A stretch of 43,952 nucleotides of DNA from Acidobacteriota bacterium (GCA_030066195.1 JASJCB010000071.1:1-43952), one strand, 5' to 3'. Counted from the first letter of the stretch, positions 33,646-43,119 are shown. A program made the numbers and translations. The notes: generated by a model not told the origin, from the letters alone.

Positions 33646-35580
33646 TTAAACCGTAAAGCTGAAGGATTCACCGTCGACGATTTGGGCGGCATCCGATTCA
33701 GCCGTTGTTTCTTCGGCGGTTTCTCCGGGCTCACCGCCGTTATCGGAACGGTCGCCGCTTTGTCGGTTGCCCTGTTTTCCCGCTTGTTCTCGGCGTTTCG
33801 CCTGGTCTTCCCGAGATTCTCCCCGGTTTTGCGGTTCGCCCTCTTCCTTCTCGCGGACGTCCAGGCGTTCCAGGTCGATGCCCTTCTCGCGCAAGCGGTG
33901 TTCCAATTCGCCCTGGTGGTCCCGTAGGACAGCGGCGACCTTGCGGCTCTCGGCTTCGATTTGGGCGTGGACCTGTTCCTGCTCGACAGAAACCTTGATG
34001 CGCAACTCTCCCAAATCCTCGGGAATGATCTTCACCGTGACCGCTTTCGGGCGAATCACATAGGCCTGGCGAAGGCCCTCCTCTACCTGGCGGAACATGG
34101 GTTGAGGCGGGCGGGGCGGCGGTGTTTCCGTTGCTTGAGCGGCCTGGGTGGTTTGCGTCGTTTGGGTTGCCTGGATTTTGGTTGAGACGGTTTCCGGCAT
34201 GGTATTGCTGCCGCTCGCGCTCTTGGGTTTTTCCCCGACCGCTTGCTCCAATGCGACGTTGAAGGCTTTGACGGAGGGAGGGTTCACCGGTTTGGCCGCT
34301 TCGGTTTTGACTTGGGGCGCCGGTTGCTCCACCTGTCGGGGCTCTTTCACCCGTTCGGCAGCAAGACCGGCCTTCCCGCTCTTCGATTTCCTGACGGTTT
34401 CCACAAGGCCGGCTTTCTCTTTGGCAGCCGTTGTTGCTTTCGCCTGCTTGGGCGATTGAGCGGCAACAACAGTGGCCTTGTTCGGGTTGAGGGCTTCAAC
34501 CCCACGGGAAACCTTCACATCTACCGGCGTCTGTTCCAGTTTTTGTCCTTGGGCGACGACTTTCGCCTCTGCAGCCCGCGACGTCTGCTTTTCCACAACT
34601 GCCGGATTGCCCGCGTCGGGTTTTGCTTTGCCGGCGGACTGTTGCGGTCTGATTGTTTCCTCGGGCCGGTCCAATTTCTGACGTATCAGATCTTTGATCT
34701 TGGCGGCAACAGGGGCCTGTTCGGCATCTGCCGACTTGACGGCATCGCCGGTGGTTCCCACGAACATTTTTGCGCCGAGTGTTTTGGCGCTTTCGGCCGC
34801 CTCACCCTTAACGGGTTTGCCCGCTATCGGCGTCTCAACTGTCGCCCCTTTGACGGCAACTTTCGTTTTCTTGTCAGCGGAGGCGAGCTCCCGACCTTGC
34901 ATCACCTCGGTCAAAACCGCCGACTTGCCCTTAACTTCCGCCTGCTTGTCGATTACAGCCGTCTTCAAACCGTCCCGGGCTACCTGTTTGCCCTTTTCCG
35001 GCTGATCGCCTGAGGCGACCGTGTATTGTGCCGACAGTTTTAGGGCCGGTGCTTTTTTCTTGCCGGCTGAACTTGTCTCGGCTTGATTTGCATCACCCTC
35101 TGCTTTCACTGTCTTTGTCGCTTCACCTTTACCCGCTTTCTTTTTAACGCCGGTCTGGGTCAAGGCCAGGCCGGCGACCAACTGCTCTTCGGGCGTGGTC
35201 GCGGTTTTGCCCTTGCCGGCAGGGTTCTTCCCCTCTTTCAATTTGGATGTCAAACCTGGAAAACTCTCGGTGCGTTCGCCCGTTTTGGTGCGCACCTTGG
35301 GCAGTTTGACCGCGGGTAATTCGGCATCGACCAGTTCCAGGGCGTTGGCGGCCTTGGCCTTCAGCGCCGGAGTGAGACCGGAGGGTTCGGCGCCCTTGAG
35401 GCCGGCCTGTTTGCCCGCCTGCAACTTTTGCCCCAAACCGGAAATTTTTGCCGGGTTGGTCCGAGCCCCGTTGAACATGGAGAGAAAGGAGAAACCCTTT
35501 TTTCCCTTCTTACCTCGCATCTTTTTACCACTGATGGTTGCGGTTTCCGTGCTTTGGAATTCTCCCACGGCTAACTGCAT
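33646..35580 (-). CDS. fliK: Flagellar hook-length control protein FliK
   Basis: I start at the ATG preceded by GGAGGAAGCC, giving 644 residues; a GTG 18 bases upstream has its SD too close. Most of the protein (about 1-500) is a low-complexity Lys/Ala/Val/Glu-rich region, as expected for the ruler part. The C-terminal Flg_hook domain (about 520-610) is well conserved: VTVKIIPEDLGELRIKVSVE, then HAQIEAESRKVAAVLRDHQ and LREKGIDLERLDVRE. FliK sets hook length and switches the export gate to late substrates. It is the last gene of the operon, 60 bp after the MotE-like gene. Confidence 0.9.
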   Translation of the reverse strand: MQLAVGEFQSTETATISGKKMRGKKGKKGFSFLSMFNGARTNPAKISGLGQKLQAGKQAGLKGAEPSGLTPALKAKAANALELVDAELPAVKLPKVRTKTGERTESFPGLTSKLKEGKNPAGKGKTATTPEEQLVAGLALTQTGVKKKAGKGEATKTVKAEGDANQAETSSAGKKKAPALKLSAQYTVASGDQPEKGKQVARDGLKTAVIDKQAEVKGKSAVLTEVMQGRELASADKKTKVAVKGATVETPIAGKPVKGEAAESAKTLGAKMFVGTTGDAVKSADAEQAPVAAKIKDLIRQKLDRPEETIRPQQSAGKAKPDAGNPAVVEKQTSRAAEAKVVAQGQKLEQTPVDVKVSRGVEALNPNKATVVAAQSPKQAKATTAAKEKAGLVETVRKSKSGKAGLAAERVKEPRQVEQPAPQVKTEAAKPVNPPSVKAFNVALEQAVGEKPKSASGSNTMPETVSTKIQATQTTQTTQAAQATETPPPRPPQPMFRQVEEGLRQAYVIRPKAVTVKIIPEDLGELRIKVSVEQEQVHAQIEAESRKVAAVLRDHQGELEHRLREKGIDLERLDVREKEEGEPQNRGESREDQAKRREQAGKQGNRQSGDRSDNGGEPGETAEETTAESDAAQIVDGESFSFTV

Positions 35581-35660
35581 GGCTTCCTCCGGATACACGC
35601 CTCCCCCGGAGCCCGGTTTTCGGGTTCCTCGGGAGGTCTCGGCGCCTCGCGGCCGGGAAA

Positions 35661-36215
35661 CTACTTCTTGGCAGTTTCGCTGATGCCCACGGCTTCGTTT
35701 AGCTTAGCAGCAATTTCAATGCCATTAATGCCGCCCTCTTCCAGTTTGGAAACCTCATCGATCAAGCGGGCCGCATTCTTCTTTTTCATGCGTTTGATGA
35801 TGTCCACGGCAATTCTGGTTTCGGAAATATACAAGGGCGCGAAATCCTTGGCCGCCACCACCGGATTGCGCTTGTCCCAGTAGTCGATCTGAACCTGGGG
35901 CACCCGAAATTCATCCTCACCCTTGCCCTGCGTGCTCTTGGCCAGCATATCCTGCAGCGTGGTTTCGCGGGTGGCCAGGGCCTGTGAACTGTTTTCCAAC
36001 TGCTCCAACAATTGCGCGATACGGCGCTCGCTTTTGGTCAGAACTTCGCGTTCCTTGTTCAGCTTCTCGTCGGCTTCTCGAAGATCGCGGACGGAGATTT
36101 GCCGCGTTGCCTTTTGGCCGCTGTCTTCCTCGGCGGGTTTCGGCGTTTCATTCGTTTCTTCCTGGGCCATGGCGCCGAGGGACCAGGCCAACATGACGAT
36201 CCAAAGCCATTTCAT
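35661..36215 (-). CDS. motE: MotE-like flagellar protein
   Basis: The protein has 184 residues when started at the second ATG of the pair. It has an N-terminal signal/anchor (MKWLWIVMLAWSLGAMA), an acidic linker and a coiled coil (about 40-100). The C-terminal MgtE-N-like helical domain contains LYISETRIAVDIIKRMKKKN and ARLIDEVSKLE. In other bacteria MotE assists assembly of the stator protein MotC or MotB. It lies between fliJ and fliK and its start overlaps the fliJ stop. The symbol is a homology call and less certain than the other flagellar names. Confidence 0.78.
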   Translation of the reverse strand: MKWLWIVMLAWSLGAMAQEETNETPKPAEEDSGQKATRQISVRDLREADEKLNKEREVLTKSERRIAQLLEQLENSSQALATRETTLQDMLAKSTQGKGEDEFRVPQVQIDYWDKRNPVVAAKDFAPLYISETRIAVDIIKRMKKKNAARLIDEVSKLEEGGINGIEIAAKLNEAVGISETAKK

Positions 36216-36649
36216 CATTTGTTCCCTCGCTTCAAAAGGTCGATTTCTTCGATTTCCGATTGCTCTTGCAGGTCTACCTGGCGAAGGTACTCCTGTTTCT
36301 GGTGGTCCTTGAGTTTGTCCATCACCATTTCGTCGCGCATGCGGCGCGTGAGGATCTTCTTTTCGCTCTCCAGCTTTTCATTCAGTTCCTTTTGACGCTC
36401 GGCCAGGACCTCTTCGCGTGCTTTGAGGCCCTTGCGGTAGTGCAGCAGCACCTCGTTCAAATAGGCCGGATTGGCCGCGTCGTAGACCTGGGCGGCGAAC
36501 GATTGCGCGTAGGCATCGCGAACCCCTTCCAACTCGCGGGTGTTGCGGTTCACCTTGTGTTGCGTCGCGGCCAGATCGCGTTCCGCCAGCTTTTTGTGCA
36601 GGGCGCGAACCTTTAAAACGCTTTCCAATCTGAACTTGAATTTCTTCAT
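36215..36649 (-). CDS. fliJ: Flagellar export chaperone FliJ
   Basis: The protein has 144 residues and is almost fully helical and coiled-coil, starting with the typical KKFKFRLESVLKVRALHKK. FliJ binds FliI and FlhA and promotes coupling of the export gate to proton flow. It overlaps fliI by four bases and the MotE-like gene at its end. Length is normal for the family. Confidence 0.92.
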   Translation of the reverse strand: MKKFKFRLESVLKVRALHKKLAERDLAATQHKVNRNTRELEGVRDAYAQSFAAQVYDAANPAYLNEVLLHYRKGLKAREEVLAERQKELNEKLESEKKILTRRMRDEMVMDKLKDHQKQEYLRQVDLQEQSEIEEIDLLKRGNK

Positions 36650-37998
36650 TTCGTCGTCGCCGGCATATTGGGCACGAAGTTATGGATGTCCAGTCCGAAG
36701 ATCCCGGCCATGCCTTCCAGTGCCTGTTCATGGTTACTGATTTCCCCCACCCGTTGTTTCAAAAACTCATTGATGGGGTCGTTGAAGGCAATCGCCTGGT
36801 CGATCGCCGCATTGGAACCGGAGGCATAGGCGCCGATATTGATCAGGTCCTCGGCCTCGTCGTAGGTTGCCATCAGGTCGCGCAGTTTACCCGCCAGTTG
36901 ATTTTGCTCCGGCGTGACCATATCTTTCATGAGTCGTGAGACCGAACCCAGCACATCGATAGCGGGATAATGGTTGCGGGCGGCCATTTTGCGGCTGAGC
37001 ACGATATGCCCGTCCAGAATGGAGCGCACCGCGTCGGCGATGGGTTCGTTCATGTCGTCGCCTTCCACAAGCACGGTGTAGATGGCGGTAATCGAGCCGT
37101 TGCGGAAATTGCCCGCGCGCTCCAGCAGTTGCGGCAGCAGGGCAAAGACCGACGGGGTATATCCCTTCGAGGAAGGCGGCTCGCCCGCGCTCAGGCCGAC
37201 CTCGCGTTGGGCCATGGCAAAGCGGGTGACCGAGTCCATCATCAGGAGAACGTTTTTACCCTTGTCTCGGAAGAACTCGGCAACGGCGGTCGCCATCAGC
37301 GCGGCGCGCATGCGGATGAGCGGCGGATTGTCCGAGGTGGAAATCACGATGACCGATTTTTTCAAACCCTCGGGTCCCAAATCGTTTTCGATAAAGGCGC
37401 TCAGCTCGCGGCCGCGTTCACCCACCAGCGAGATGACGTTGACATCTGCCGACGATTGCCGGGCCACCATACCCAAAAGTGTGGACTTGCCCACCCCGGA
37501 ACCGGCGAAGATGCCCACGCGCTGCCCCACGCCGCAGGTCAAAAGGCCGTCAATGGCGCGAATGCCGGTGGAGAAGAGGTCGGTGATGCGGGCGCGGGTC
37601 AAGGGGTTGACCGGAGTGCCTTGGATGGGGTACCAGGACTCGGGCACAACCGGCGGCTGTTCGTCGATGGGCTCGCCCATGCCGTTGAGAATGCGCCCCA
37701 GCAATTGTTCGGAAACGCCCACCGTGGGCAGTTCGCCGGACGCTTCGACACGATCGCCCAATTTGATGCCGGCCGTCACGCCCAACGGCATCAGCAGCAC
37801 CTTGTTCTCGGTAAAGCCGATGACCTCGGCGGGATATTTACGCTCGTCCTCGGAGGAGGTGATATGGCACAGTTCGCCCACGCGTGTAGTGGGGCCCAAC
37901 GACTCCACCACCAGGCCGCTCACCTTGGACACGCGGCCCAGGTGGCGGTAGGTCTTGGTTTTCTCGACGATGTCTTTGACGCGGGCAAAATCGATCAT
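36646..37998 (-). CDS. fliI: Flagellar export ATPase FliI
   Basis: The start overlapping the fliH stop (ATGA) gives 450 residues (MIDFARVKDI); a longer in-frame start adds 50 residues of non-native, Arg/Pro-rich sequence. Walker A is AGSGVGKS (165-172), within GIFAGSGVGKSTLLGM. Other FliI hallmarks are VISLVGERGREL, VLLMMDSVTRFAMAQREVGL and SAGEPPSSKGYTPSVFALLP. FliI is the F1-beta-like hexameric ATPase of the flagellar type III export apparatus. It forms a complex with FliH and FliJ, whose genes flank it. Confidence 0.97.
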   Translation of the reverse strand: MIDFARVKDIVEKTKTYRHLGRVSKVSGLVVESLGPTTRVGELCHITSSEDERKYPAEVIGFTENKVLLMPLGVTAGIKLGDRVEASGELPTVGVSEQLLGRILNGMGEPIDEQPPVVPESWYPIQGTPVNPLTRARITDLFSTGIRAIDGLLTCGVGQRVGIFAGSGVGKSTLLGMVARQSSADVNVISLVGERGRELSAFIENDLGPEGLKKSVIVISTSDNPPLIRMRAALMATAVAEFFRDKGKNVLLMMDSVTRFAMAQREVGLSAGEPPSSKGYTPSVFALLPQLLERAGNFRNGSITAIYTVLVEGDDMNEPIADAVRSILDGHIVLSRKMAARNHYPAIDVLGSVSRLMKDMVTPEQNQLAGKLRDLMATYDEAEDLINIGAYASGSNAAIDQAIAFNDPINEFLKQRVGEISNHEQALEGMAGIFGLDIHNFVPNMPATTK

Positions 37999-38762
37999 AG
38001 GTTCTCGAAGGCCTGGCGCATGTCCTCGGCCAGGCGGTTGAGGCGGGTGTCTATCTCGGCATCCAGTTCGCCGGAGGCGGTCTCGATGCGGAAACTGCCG
38101 CGAGTCAGCTGGGGATCGACTTCCAGTGCAACCTGGGTGCCCAGCCAACTCTGCCGCTCGGTTTCCGAGATGGACATGGTGAAGTGGTGATCCTCGGCGT
38201 TCAGGTAGATGGTCAGGTTCTTGCGCTGTTTCAGGGTCTGGATGGCTTCTTTGATCATGGAGAGGATGGCGTGCGGATTGGCGCGTAACTCGGTGTTGAC
38301 CAGTTTGCGGGTAGTGGCCAGGACCAGATCCAGGATGTCCAATTGCATCTGGTCCAACATCAGGGCGCGCGCCTGATCCAGCGCGGTCAAGCTTTGGTGA
38401 TAGTGCGAGAGCATGGCCTGCATTTGTTGCTCGGCCATCAACTCGCCGGTTTTGCGACCCTCCTCCAGGCCTTTCTCGTAGGCTTCCCGTTCCACGGCCG
38501 CGGCCTCGGCATTGGCGCGGCTGACGATATGGTCGGCGTCCTTGCGGGCGCGTTCGATCAGTTCTTCCACATCTACCGAGGGCGCGCCGCCGCTGTTGCC
38601 GGAAGACCGCGACGGCCGGCTGCCGCTGTCCTGGAACGCATCCAATTCGGCCTGGGCCTCCAGGTCGCTGAGTCCTTCCTCGCCCGTGGGCGTGTAGGAG
38701 GGCTGGAACTGGAACGGGCTCGAATCGGGGGACTTGCCCTGTTTGTAGATTTTACGTGACAT
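37995..38762 (-). CDS. fliH: Flagellar assembly protein FliH
   Basis: I start at the ATG preceded by GGAGG at 8 bases (MSRKIYKQGK), giving 255 residues. The N-terminal part is disordered (Ser/Gly-rich to about 60). A central coiled coil with EKGLEEGRKTGE is typical of FliH/YscL. The C-terminal FliH domain (about 130-255) contains LDLVLATTRKLVNTELRANP and a late RGSFRIETASGELDAEID, the usual end. FliH regulates the FliI ATPase and docks it at the C-ring. The start lies 11 bases inside the fliG reading frame. Confidence 0.92.
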   Translation of the reverse strand: MSRKIYKQGKSPDSSPFQFQPSYTPTGEEGLSDLEAQAELDAFQDSGSRPSRSSGNSGGAPSVDVEELIERARKDADHIVSRANAEAAAVEREAYEKGLEEGRKTGELMAEQQMQAMLSHYHQSLTALDQARALMLDQMQLDILDLVLATTRKLVNTELRANPHAILSMIKEAIQTLKQRKNLTIYLNAEDHHFTMSISETERQSWLGTQVALEVDPQLTRGSFRIETASGELDAEIDTRLNRLAEDMRQAFENL

Positions 38763-39780
38763 ATTCGTCGCCTCCACCGGAGCCGCCGATGGTGATGATG
38801 CCTTCCTCTTCCAGTTGGCGAACCACTTCGACGATCTGGTGTTGGGCTTTTTCCACTTCCTTCAGTTTGACCGCACCCAGGTATTCCATTTCCTCCTTCA
38901 GCATCTCCACCGCGCGGCTGGACATGTTGCGGAAGATCTGGGCCTGAAGCTCTTCCGAGGTACCCTTCAATGCGTAGGACAGCGCCTTGCGGTCCACGCG
39001 TTTGAGGATCTCGGAGATGCCCTGGTCGTCAATCAGCAGGATGTCGTCGAAAACGAACATCAGGTCGCGAATGGAAGCGGCCAGGTCGGGGTTCAGCGAT
39101 TCGATCTTTTCCAAGACCTGCCGGCCCACGTTGCGTTCCATGCGGTTGAACATTTCGGCAACCGCGCGAACGCCGCCGTATTCTTCCACGTTGAAGCCGC
39201 CGATGGCTTCCAGCTTTTGTTCCAGAATGAGCGAGATGCGGCGAATGACCTCGGGCGAGATCTCTTCCAACGAGGCCATGCGCATGGCCACCTCGGCGCG
39301 CAGGCCGTCGGGCAAGGCGGCCAGCACGTCGGCGCCGTGGGAGGCGTCCAGGTGGGCCATGATCAGGGCCACCGTCTGCGGGTGCTCGTTCTGAATGAAC
39401 TTGGCCAACTGTTGCGGGTTGGCGCGCTCCAGCGAGGTAAAACCGGCGCTGGCTTCCAAGGCCCGGGCCAGGCGGTCGACGATCTTGCGGGCCATGTCGG
39501 GACCCACCGATTTGATGAGCAGTTTCTTGGCGAACTCGATACCGCCCTGGGTGATGTAGTTGCGCGCCATGGCCATGAGGTGGAATTCCTCGATGACCTG
39601 CGAGGCGATATCCGGCTGGATATGCTTCAGCATGGCAATTTCGCGCGAGACGTCCTGGATCTCGTCCTCTTCCAGGCAGCGGAAGATTTCCGCGGCGACA
39701 TCGTCGCCCAGCGCGATCATCAGGATGGCCGCTTTCTGAACGCCCTTGAGATCCTTGGCATTGCTGACTACTACCGACAT
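38752..39780 (-). CDS. fliG: Flagellar motor switch protein FliG
   Basis: The protein has 342 residues, normal for the family. The EHPQTVALI motif of the middle domain and the charged torque helix of the C-terminal domain (DLMFVFDDILLIDDQGI, then ILKRVDRKALSYALKG) are intact. FliG is the rotor protein that interacts with the stator and with FliF. It starts 9 bp after the fliF stop. The C-terminal tail is Gly-rich (GGSGGGDEYVT) and its last codons overlap the fliH start. Confidence 0.97.
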   Translation of the reverse strand: MSVVVSNAKDLKGVQKAAILMIALGDDVAAEIFRCLEEDEIQDVSREIAMLKHIQPDIASQVIEEFHLMAMARNYITQGGIEFAKKLLIKSVGPDMARKIVDRLARALEASAGFTSLERANPQQLAKFIQNEHPQTVALIMAHLDASHGADVLAALPDGLRAEVAMRMASLEEISPEVIRRISLILEQKLEAIGGFNVEEYGGVRAVAEMFNRMERNVGRQVLEKIESLNPDLAASIRDLMFVFDDILLIDDQGISEILKRVDRKALSYALKGTSEELQAQIFRNMSSRAVEMLKEEMEYLGAVKLKEVEKAQHQIVEVVRQLEEEGIITIGGSGGGDEYVT

Positions 39781-39789
39781 GACCGCTCC

Positions 39790-41499
39790 CTATTCGTCTT
39801 CCAGTAACCAGGTCCGTACCAGGCTGGCTACCGATTCCGGGTCCTGTTGGACCATTTCGACCAGACGTTTCTTCATGATCTCGGACTTGGACAGTTGTGC
39901 GGTCGGCGAGGAAGCTTCGATCTCGGCTTCCAGTTCCGATTCCAACTCGGCAACTGTCTTGGGCGGTCCGCTGGGCAGAGCCGCGGACAAGGCGGGTTCC
40001 TCCAACTGAGCCTGTTGGAGAATGGGCGCTACGAAGCGGCGGAACAGCGAGAAGCCCACCATCATGATGATCACAAAAATGATCGTGGTCAAGACCGGTT
40101 TGGTCCATCGGTCGATATATTCGAAAAGGAGGCCGGTTTCCATGGCGGCCTGCGCCTTTTTACTGACCAGCGGTTTGAACTCGAAGTTCTGGATGCTGAT
40201 GAAGTCCTTGCCTTCCACAAAACCCGTGGCGCCCTTGACCAGTTCCTCGATGCGATCCAGTTCGTCCCGGGTCAGGGGCACCAGCTTTTCCTCGATCCAG
40301 TCGGGCTGGGTTTTGGTCAGCTTGGCGAAGAAACCGGGCGGCTCGGCCACGGTGACGTCCAGTTTGTAATCCAGTTGCAGCGCGATGGAGCGACGCTCGA
40401 TGGTGTGCGGCTGCTGACGCGTGGTAACCTGTTGTTCGTTCACGTAATACTGATTGGTCAGGGTTTCGCGGTCGATGGTCGAGCCCTCGGCGCCCTCGCC
40501 GGCGGGGGGAATTTGCCCCTGGGCCGTGTTGGCCGCCGCGCCGACCGCATCACCGGCCGGTCCCTGACGTTGAATCTTCTCGGTCTTGCTCTGCTCGTTG
40601 TATTTCTGAGGTTCACCCTCGGCGTCGTCGCCGCCGAATGTCTTTTCGATCTGCTGGATCTGGTCGAAATTGACATCCAGGCTGACCCTTGCCTTGACCT
40701 TGCCGGGACCCAAAAAGGTTTCCACGATCTCGTGAATCTTGCCTTCCATGTCCCGTTCCATTTGCGCCTTGATGCCCAGGTTGGACTGGGACATGCTGAT
40801 GGAGTCGTCGTCCGACGGCGGCGCGGTCAACTGGTTGCCGTACTGATCGGTAATGACCACGCTGTCCGGGTTGGCGCCTTCGACCGCCGCGGCGATCATG
40901 CGCTGCATGCCCAAGATCTGGGTCTTTTTCAGTTCGGCGTAATTCTTCAAACGCAACATGACCGAGACCTTGGCGGGTTCGGTTTCATCGGCAAACGGCG
41001 AGTCCTTGTGAGGGGATATCTCGACCTTGGCCTTCTGGACGTGAGGGTTCTCCTCCAGCATCATCTCGATCTCTTCGCCCTTGGCCTGGCGGGCTTTCAT
41101 ACGAATCATGTAATCGCCGGCCTTCAAGGGGTTGGTATCGTCCATCATGGCCATGCCGGCTTTGCTCTGCGGCGCCATGTCCAAGGCTTCGAATTGCGTG
41201 CGCAGATCCATGGCCTTGCTTTGGGGAACCAGGATGCGGCCGTCGCCGGTGGATTGGAACTCAACGCCGCGCGTGTTCAATTCGGTCTCGATGGCGACCT
41301 GGCCCTTGGCCGACATGGGAACATCGTACAAGGGAACCATTTCCTCGCGGGTAACGAATACGAAGATGCCGTAAACCAGAAAGAGACTGGCGACCACGAT
41401 CACGCCCAGACTGATCATCTGGCCGGTGGTCAACTGGCTCATCACATTGCGCGGATCCAGCCTTGCCGGTGTTCCGCCTGTTTCTTCCGGGTCTGCCAT
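39790..41499 (-). CDS. fliF: Flagellar MS-ring protein FliF
   Basis: The protein has 569 residues with two membrane helices (about 28-49 and 461-483). Between them lie the ring-building motifs: an N-terminal YscJ/FliF domain (EMVPLYDVPMSAKGQVAIE, YMIRMKARQAKGEEIEMM, then VEISPHKDSPFADE) and the longer FliF-type region with a Gly/Ala-rich loop. The C-terminal tail ends in the acidic segment that binds FliG (QDPESVASLVRTWLLEDE). FliF forms the MS ring, the base on which the rotor and the export gate are built. Confidence 0.97.
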   Translation of the reverse strand: MADPEETGGTPARLDPRNVMSQLTTGQMISLGVIVVASLFLVYGIFVFVTREEMVPLYDVPMSAKGQVAIETELNTRGVEFQSTGDGRILVPQSKAMDLRTQFEALDMAPQSKAGMAMMDDTNPLKAGDYMIRMKARQAKGEEIEMMLEENPHVQKAKVEISPHKDSPFADETEPAKVSVMLRLKNYAELKKTQILGMQRMIAAAVEGANPDSVVITDQYGNQLTAPPSDDDSISMSQSNLGIKAQMERDMEGKIHEIVETFLGPGKVKARVSLDVNFDQIQQIEKTFGGDDAEGEPQKYNEQSKTEKIQRQGPAGDAVGAAANTAQGQIPPAGEGAEGSTIDRETLTNQYYVNEQQVTTRQQPHTIERRSIALQLDYKLDVTVAEPPGFFAKLTKTQPDWIEEKLVPLTRDELDRIEELVKGATGFVEGKDFISIQNFEFKPLVSKKAQAAMETGLLFEYIDRWTKPVLTTIIFVIIMMVGFSLFRRFVAPILQQAQLEEPALSAALPSGPPKTVAELESELEAEIEASSPTAQLSKSEIMKKRLVEMVQQDPESVASLVRTWLLEDE

Positions 41500-41534
41500 G
41501 AGTTAACCTCCCCCGACATCGCCCCTTCCGGTTT

Positions 41535-41837
41535 TTACATACCGGACCTGGAAATCTCCTTATAAGCCTCAACGATCCTATTGCGAACCTGCATCATCAT
41601 TTTGAAGGACGTATCTGCCTGTTGGACCGCCAGAACGGTGCCATGCAAGTCTTGCGACTCGCCCCGGAGCAGACTGCTGATTTTCTGGTCGCTGTCGTTT
41701 TGTAGCTTATTGACCTCTTTGATCGCTGACTTGAGAACATCGGAAAAACTCGCACCATCGCCCGGTTTATCATCCATCTGAGTGGGCGTGCGCCGCAAAT
41801 CGGGATGGGGAAGCAGTGGATTGAATTCAATGCTCAT
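41535..41837 (-). CDS. fliE: Flagellar hook-basal body protein FliE
   Basis: The protein has 100 residues, typical for FliE. The C-terminal part is characteristic: VLAVQQADTSFKMMMQVRNR, then IVEAYKEISRSGM. FliE joins the MS ring to the rod. It lies 14 bp after flgC and 35 bp before fliF. Confidence 0.94.
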   Translation of the reverse strand: MSIEFNPLLPHPDLRRTPTQMDDKPGDGASFSDVLKSAIKEVNKLQNDSDQKISSLLRGESQDLHGTVLAVQQADTSFKMMMQVRNRIVEAYKEISRSGM

Positions 41838-41851
41838 GGTTCAGCTCCGAA

Positions 41852-42301
41852 TCAGGTTCTCAACAGCTCGATCGTGTCGCCGACCATCTCTCGAGCGGAG
41901 CGGATGGCGGCGATATTGGCCTCATAGGAGCGGCTGGTGCCGACCATATCGACCATTTCAATGGCGGGGTTGACATTGGGGTAGGCCACATAACCCTCGG
42001 CATCCGCGTGCGGATGTTCGGGCTCATAACGCATGACAGGCGGAGAGGGATCGAGCCGGATCTCGGTGGCGCGTGCGCCCTTGATCAGATCGTCGTGCTC
42101 GTTGTTCATAAAGTTATGCAGTTGCTCTTCAAACTCGCTCTTGGGAATGGCTTCCACCACCAACTGACGGCGCAGGTAGGGGCCGCCCTCAGGTGTGCGG
42201 GTGGTGCTGACATTGGCCAGATTGCTTGCGATCAACTCCATGCGCTGACGTTGTACCGCAAGTCCCTGTGAACTGATCTTTATGGAGCCGTACAGTGACA
42301 T
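41852..42301 (-). CDS. flgC: Flagellar basal-body rod protein FlgC
   Basis: The protein has 149 residues. The N-terminal rod motif ISSQGLAVQRQRMELIASNL continues into ANVSTTRTPEGGPYLRR. The C-terminal signature VNPAIEMVDMVGTSRSYEAN is typical of FlgC. It forms the proximal rod with FlgB and FliE. The gap to flgB (66 bp) holds a short inverted repeat, ATCAAG...CTTGAT (42342-42361). Confidence 0.95.
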   Translation of the reverse strand: MSLYGSIKISSQGLAVQRQRMELIASNLANVSTTRTPEGGPYLRRQLVVEAIPKSEFEEQLHNFMNNEHDDLIKGARATEIRLDPSPPVMRYEPEHPHADAEGYVAYPNVNPAIEMVDMVGTSRSYEANIAAIRSAREMVGDTIELLRT

Positions 42302-42367
42302 AACCTGAATCCTTACTCTCTACCGTTAAAGCTTATCGAGAATCAAGCGTTTAAACTTGATCCCGTG

Positions 42368-42784
42368 TTACCTCGATGCCATGATTTCATTGAGGAGCCG
42401 GATCTTGCGCGTCATGAATTGAGAGGCCAGCTTGAACCGCCCGCGGGCGTGGGCCATGTCCGCCATTTCATTTTCCAGTTCCACATTGTTGCCGTCGAAT
42501 TGATCGACCAGATAGCCGGTATCTTTGACCGTGATGTAATCTTTGAAGTTGAGAGGTTGCGGCGGCGGCAAGGGATTGCGCACGTCACCGCGGGTTACGG
42601 GTTGCATGGCCTCCTGATCGACGTAGTCCTGCATGACGGCCTCGAAATCCAATTCGCGAGCCTTGTAGCCGGGCGTGTCGACATTGGCCAGGTTGGAGGA
42701 AGCGACCTGATGACGCAACGAAGCGGCATTCATGGCGGTTTTCAGGAAACCGAACATTTTTTCACTACCCAGTGCATCTACCAT
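42368..42784 (-). CDS. flgB: Flagellar basal-body rod protein FlgB
   Basis: The protein has 138 residues. The N-terminal motif LRHQVASSNLANVDTPGYKA is characteristic, and the C-terminal helix RFKLASQFMTRKIRLLNEIM is normal for FlgB. It is the first gene of the flagellar operon. A GGAGG site lies 8 bases before the ATG, and a sigma-54-type promoter lies just upstream. Confidence 0.95.
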   Translation of the reverse strand: MVDALGSEKMFGFLKTAMNAASLRHQVASSNLANVDTPGYKARELDFEAVMQDYVDQEAMQPVTRGDVRNPLPPPQPLNFKDYITVKDTGYLVDQFDGNNVELENEMADMAHARGRFKLASQFMTRKIRLLNEIMASR

Positions 42785-42807
42785 GGTCTAACCTCCGGCA
42801 GTTAAAC

Positions 42808-42823
42808 AGCAAAAAGCATACCA
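42808..42823 (-). promoter_or_regulatory. Sigma-54-type promoter of the flagellar operon
   Basis: On the minus strand the sequence is TGGTATGCTTTTTGCT. It has the GG-N10-GC spacing of -24/-12 promoters and fits TGGCACG-N4-TTGCW except at the middle of the -24 box. The predicted start of transcription lies near 42797, giving a very short leader that begins at the ribosome site. Flagellar genes are often sigma-54 dependent. This is a visual match; sigma-54 itself is outside the window. Confidence 0.55.
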
Positions 42824-43119
42824 ATCTCCCAAAAAGAGACTCGTTTGCGCCTATGTTCAAAAACCCTTTACTTTGAGGTAGTTATTTTTGTATCCCGCCG
42901 AGAGTCGCCGGGAAGAAAGGAGCCGAACACCCGGCAAATTTTGCCTCCTACCCGGAAACGATCCGACGCCCGAGGGGCAAAAAGGTCGATCTTGCCTACT
43001 GATTCCAAGCTCCCAACGCTCAGCACCGGCCTATGCCTGCGGAGGTCGACTGTATGGACTTGCCGGTTGAAGCAACGCGGTAGTTTGCATATCCGCGATC
43101 GGCCGAACCTCGGGAAACA
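42824..43119. other. Intergenic region between the flgB promoter and the tandem repeats
   Basis: No gene was recognised; the frames here lack ribosome sites and domains. No clear hairpin with a T tract was seen. Confidence 0.4.

Noticed and set aside
36646..38148. 500-residue FliI start
   Set aside because: The extra 50 residues are Arg/Pro-rich antisense-like sequence inside fliH. The start overlapping the fliH stop matches FliI family N-termini.
39847..41565. Plus-strand frame of 572 codons opposite fliF
   Set aside because: It is antisense of a confident flagellar gene and has no family features.
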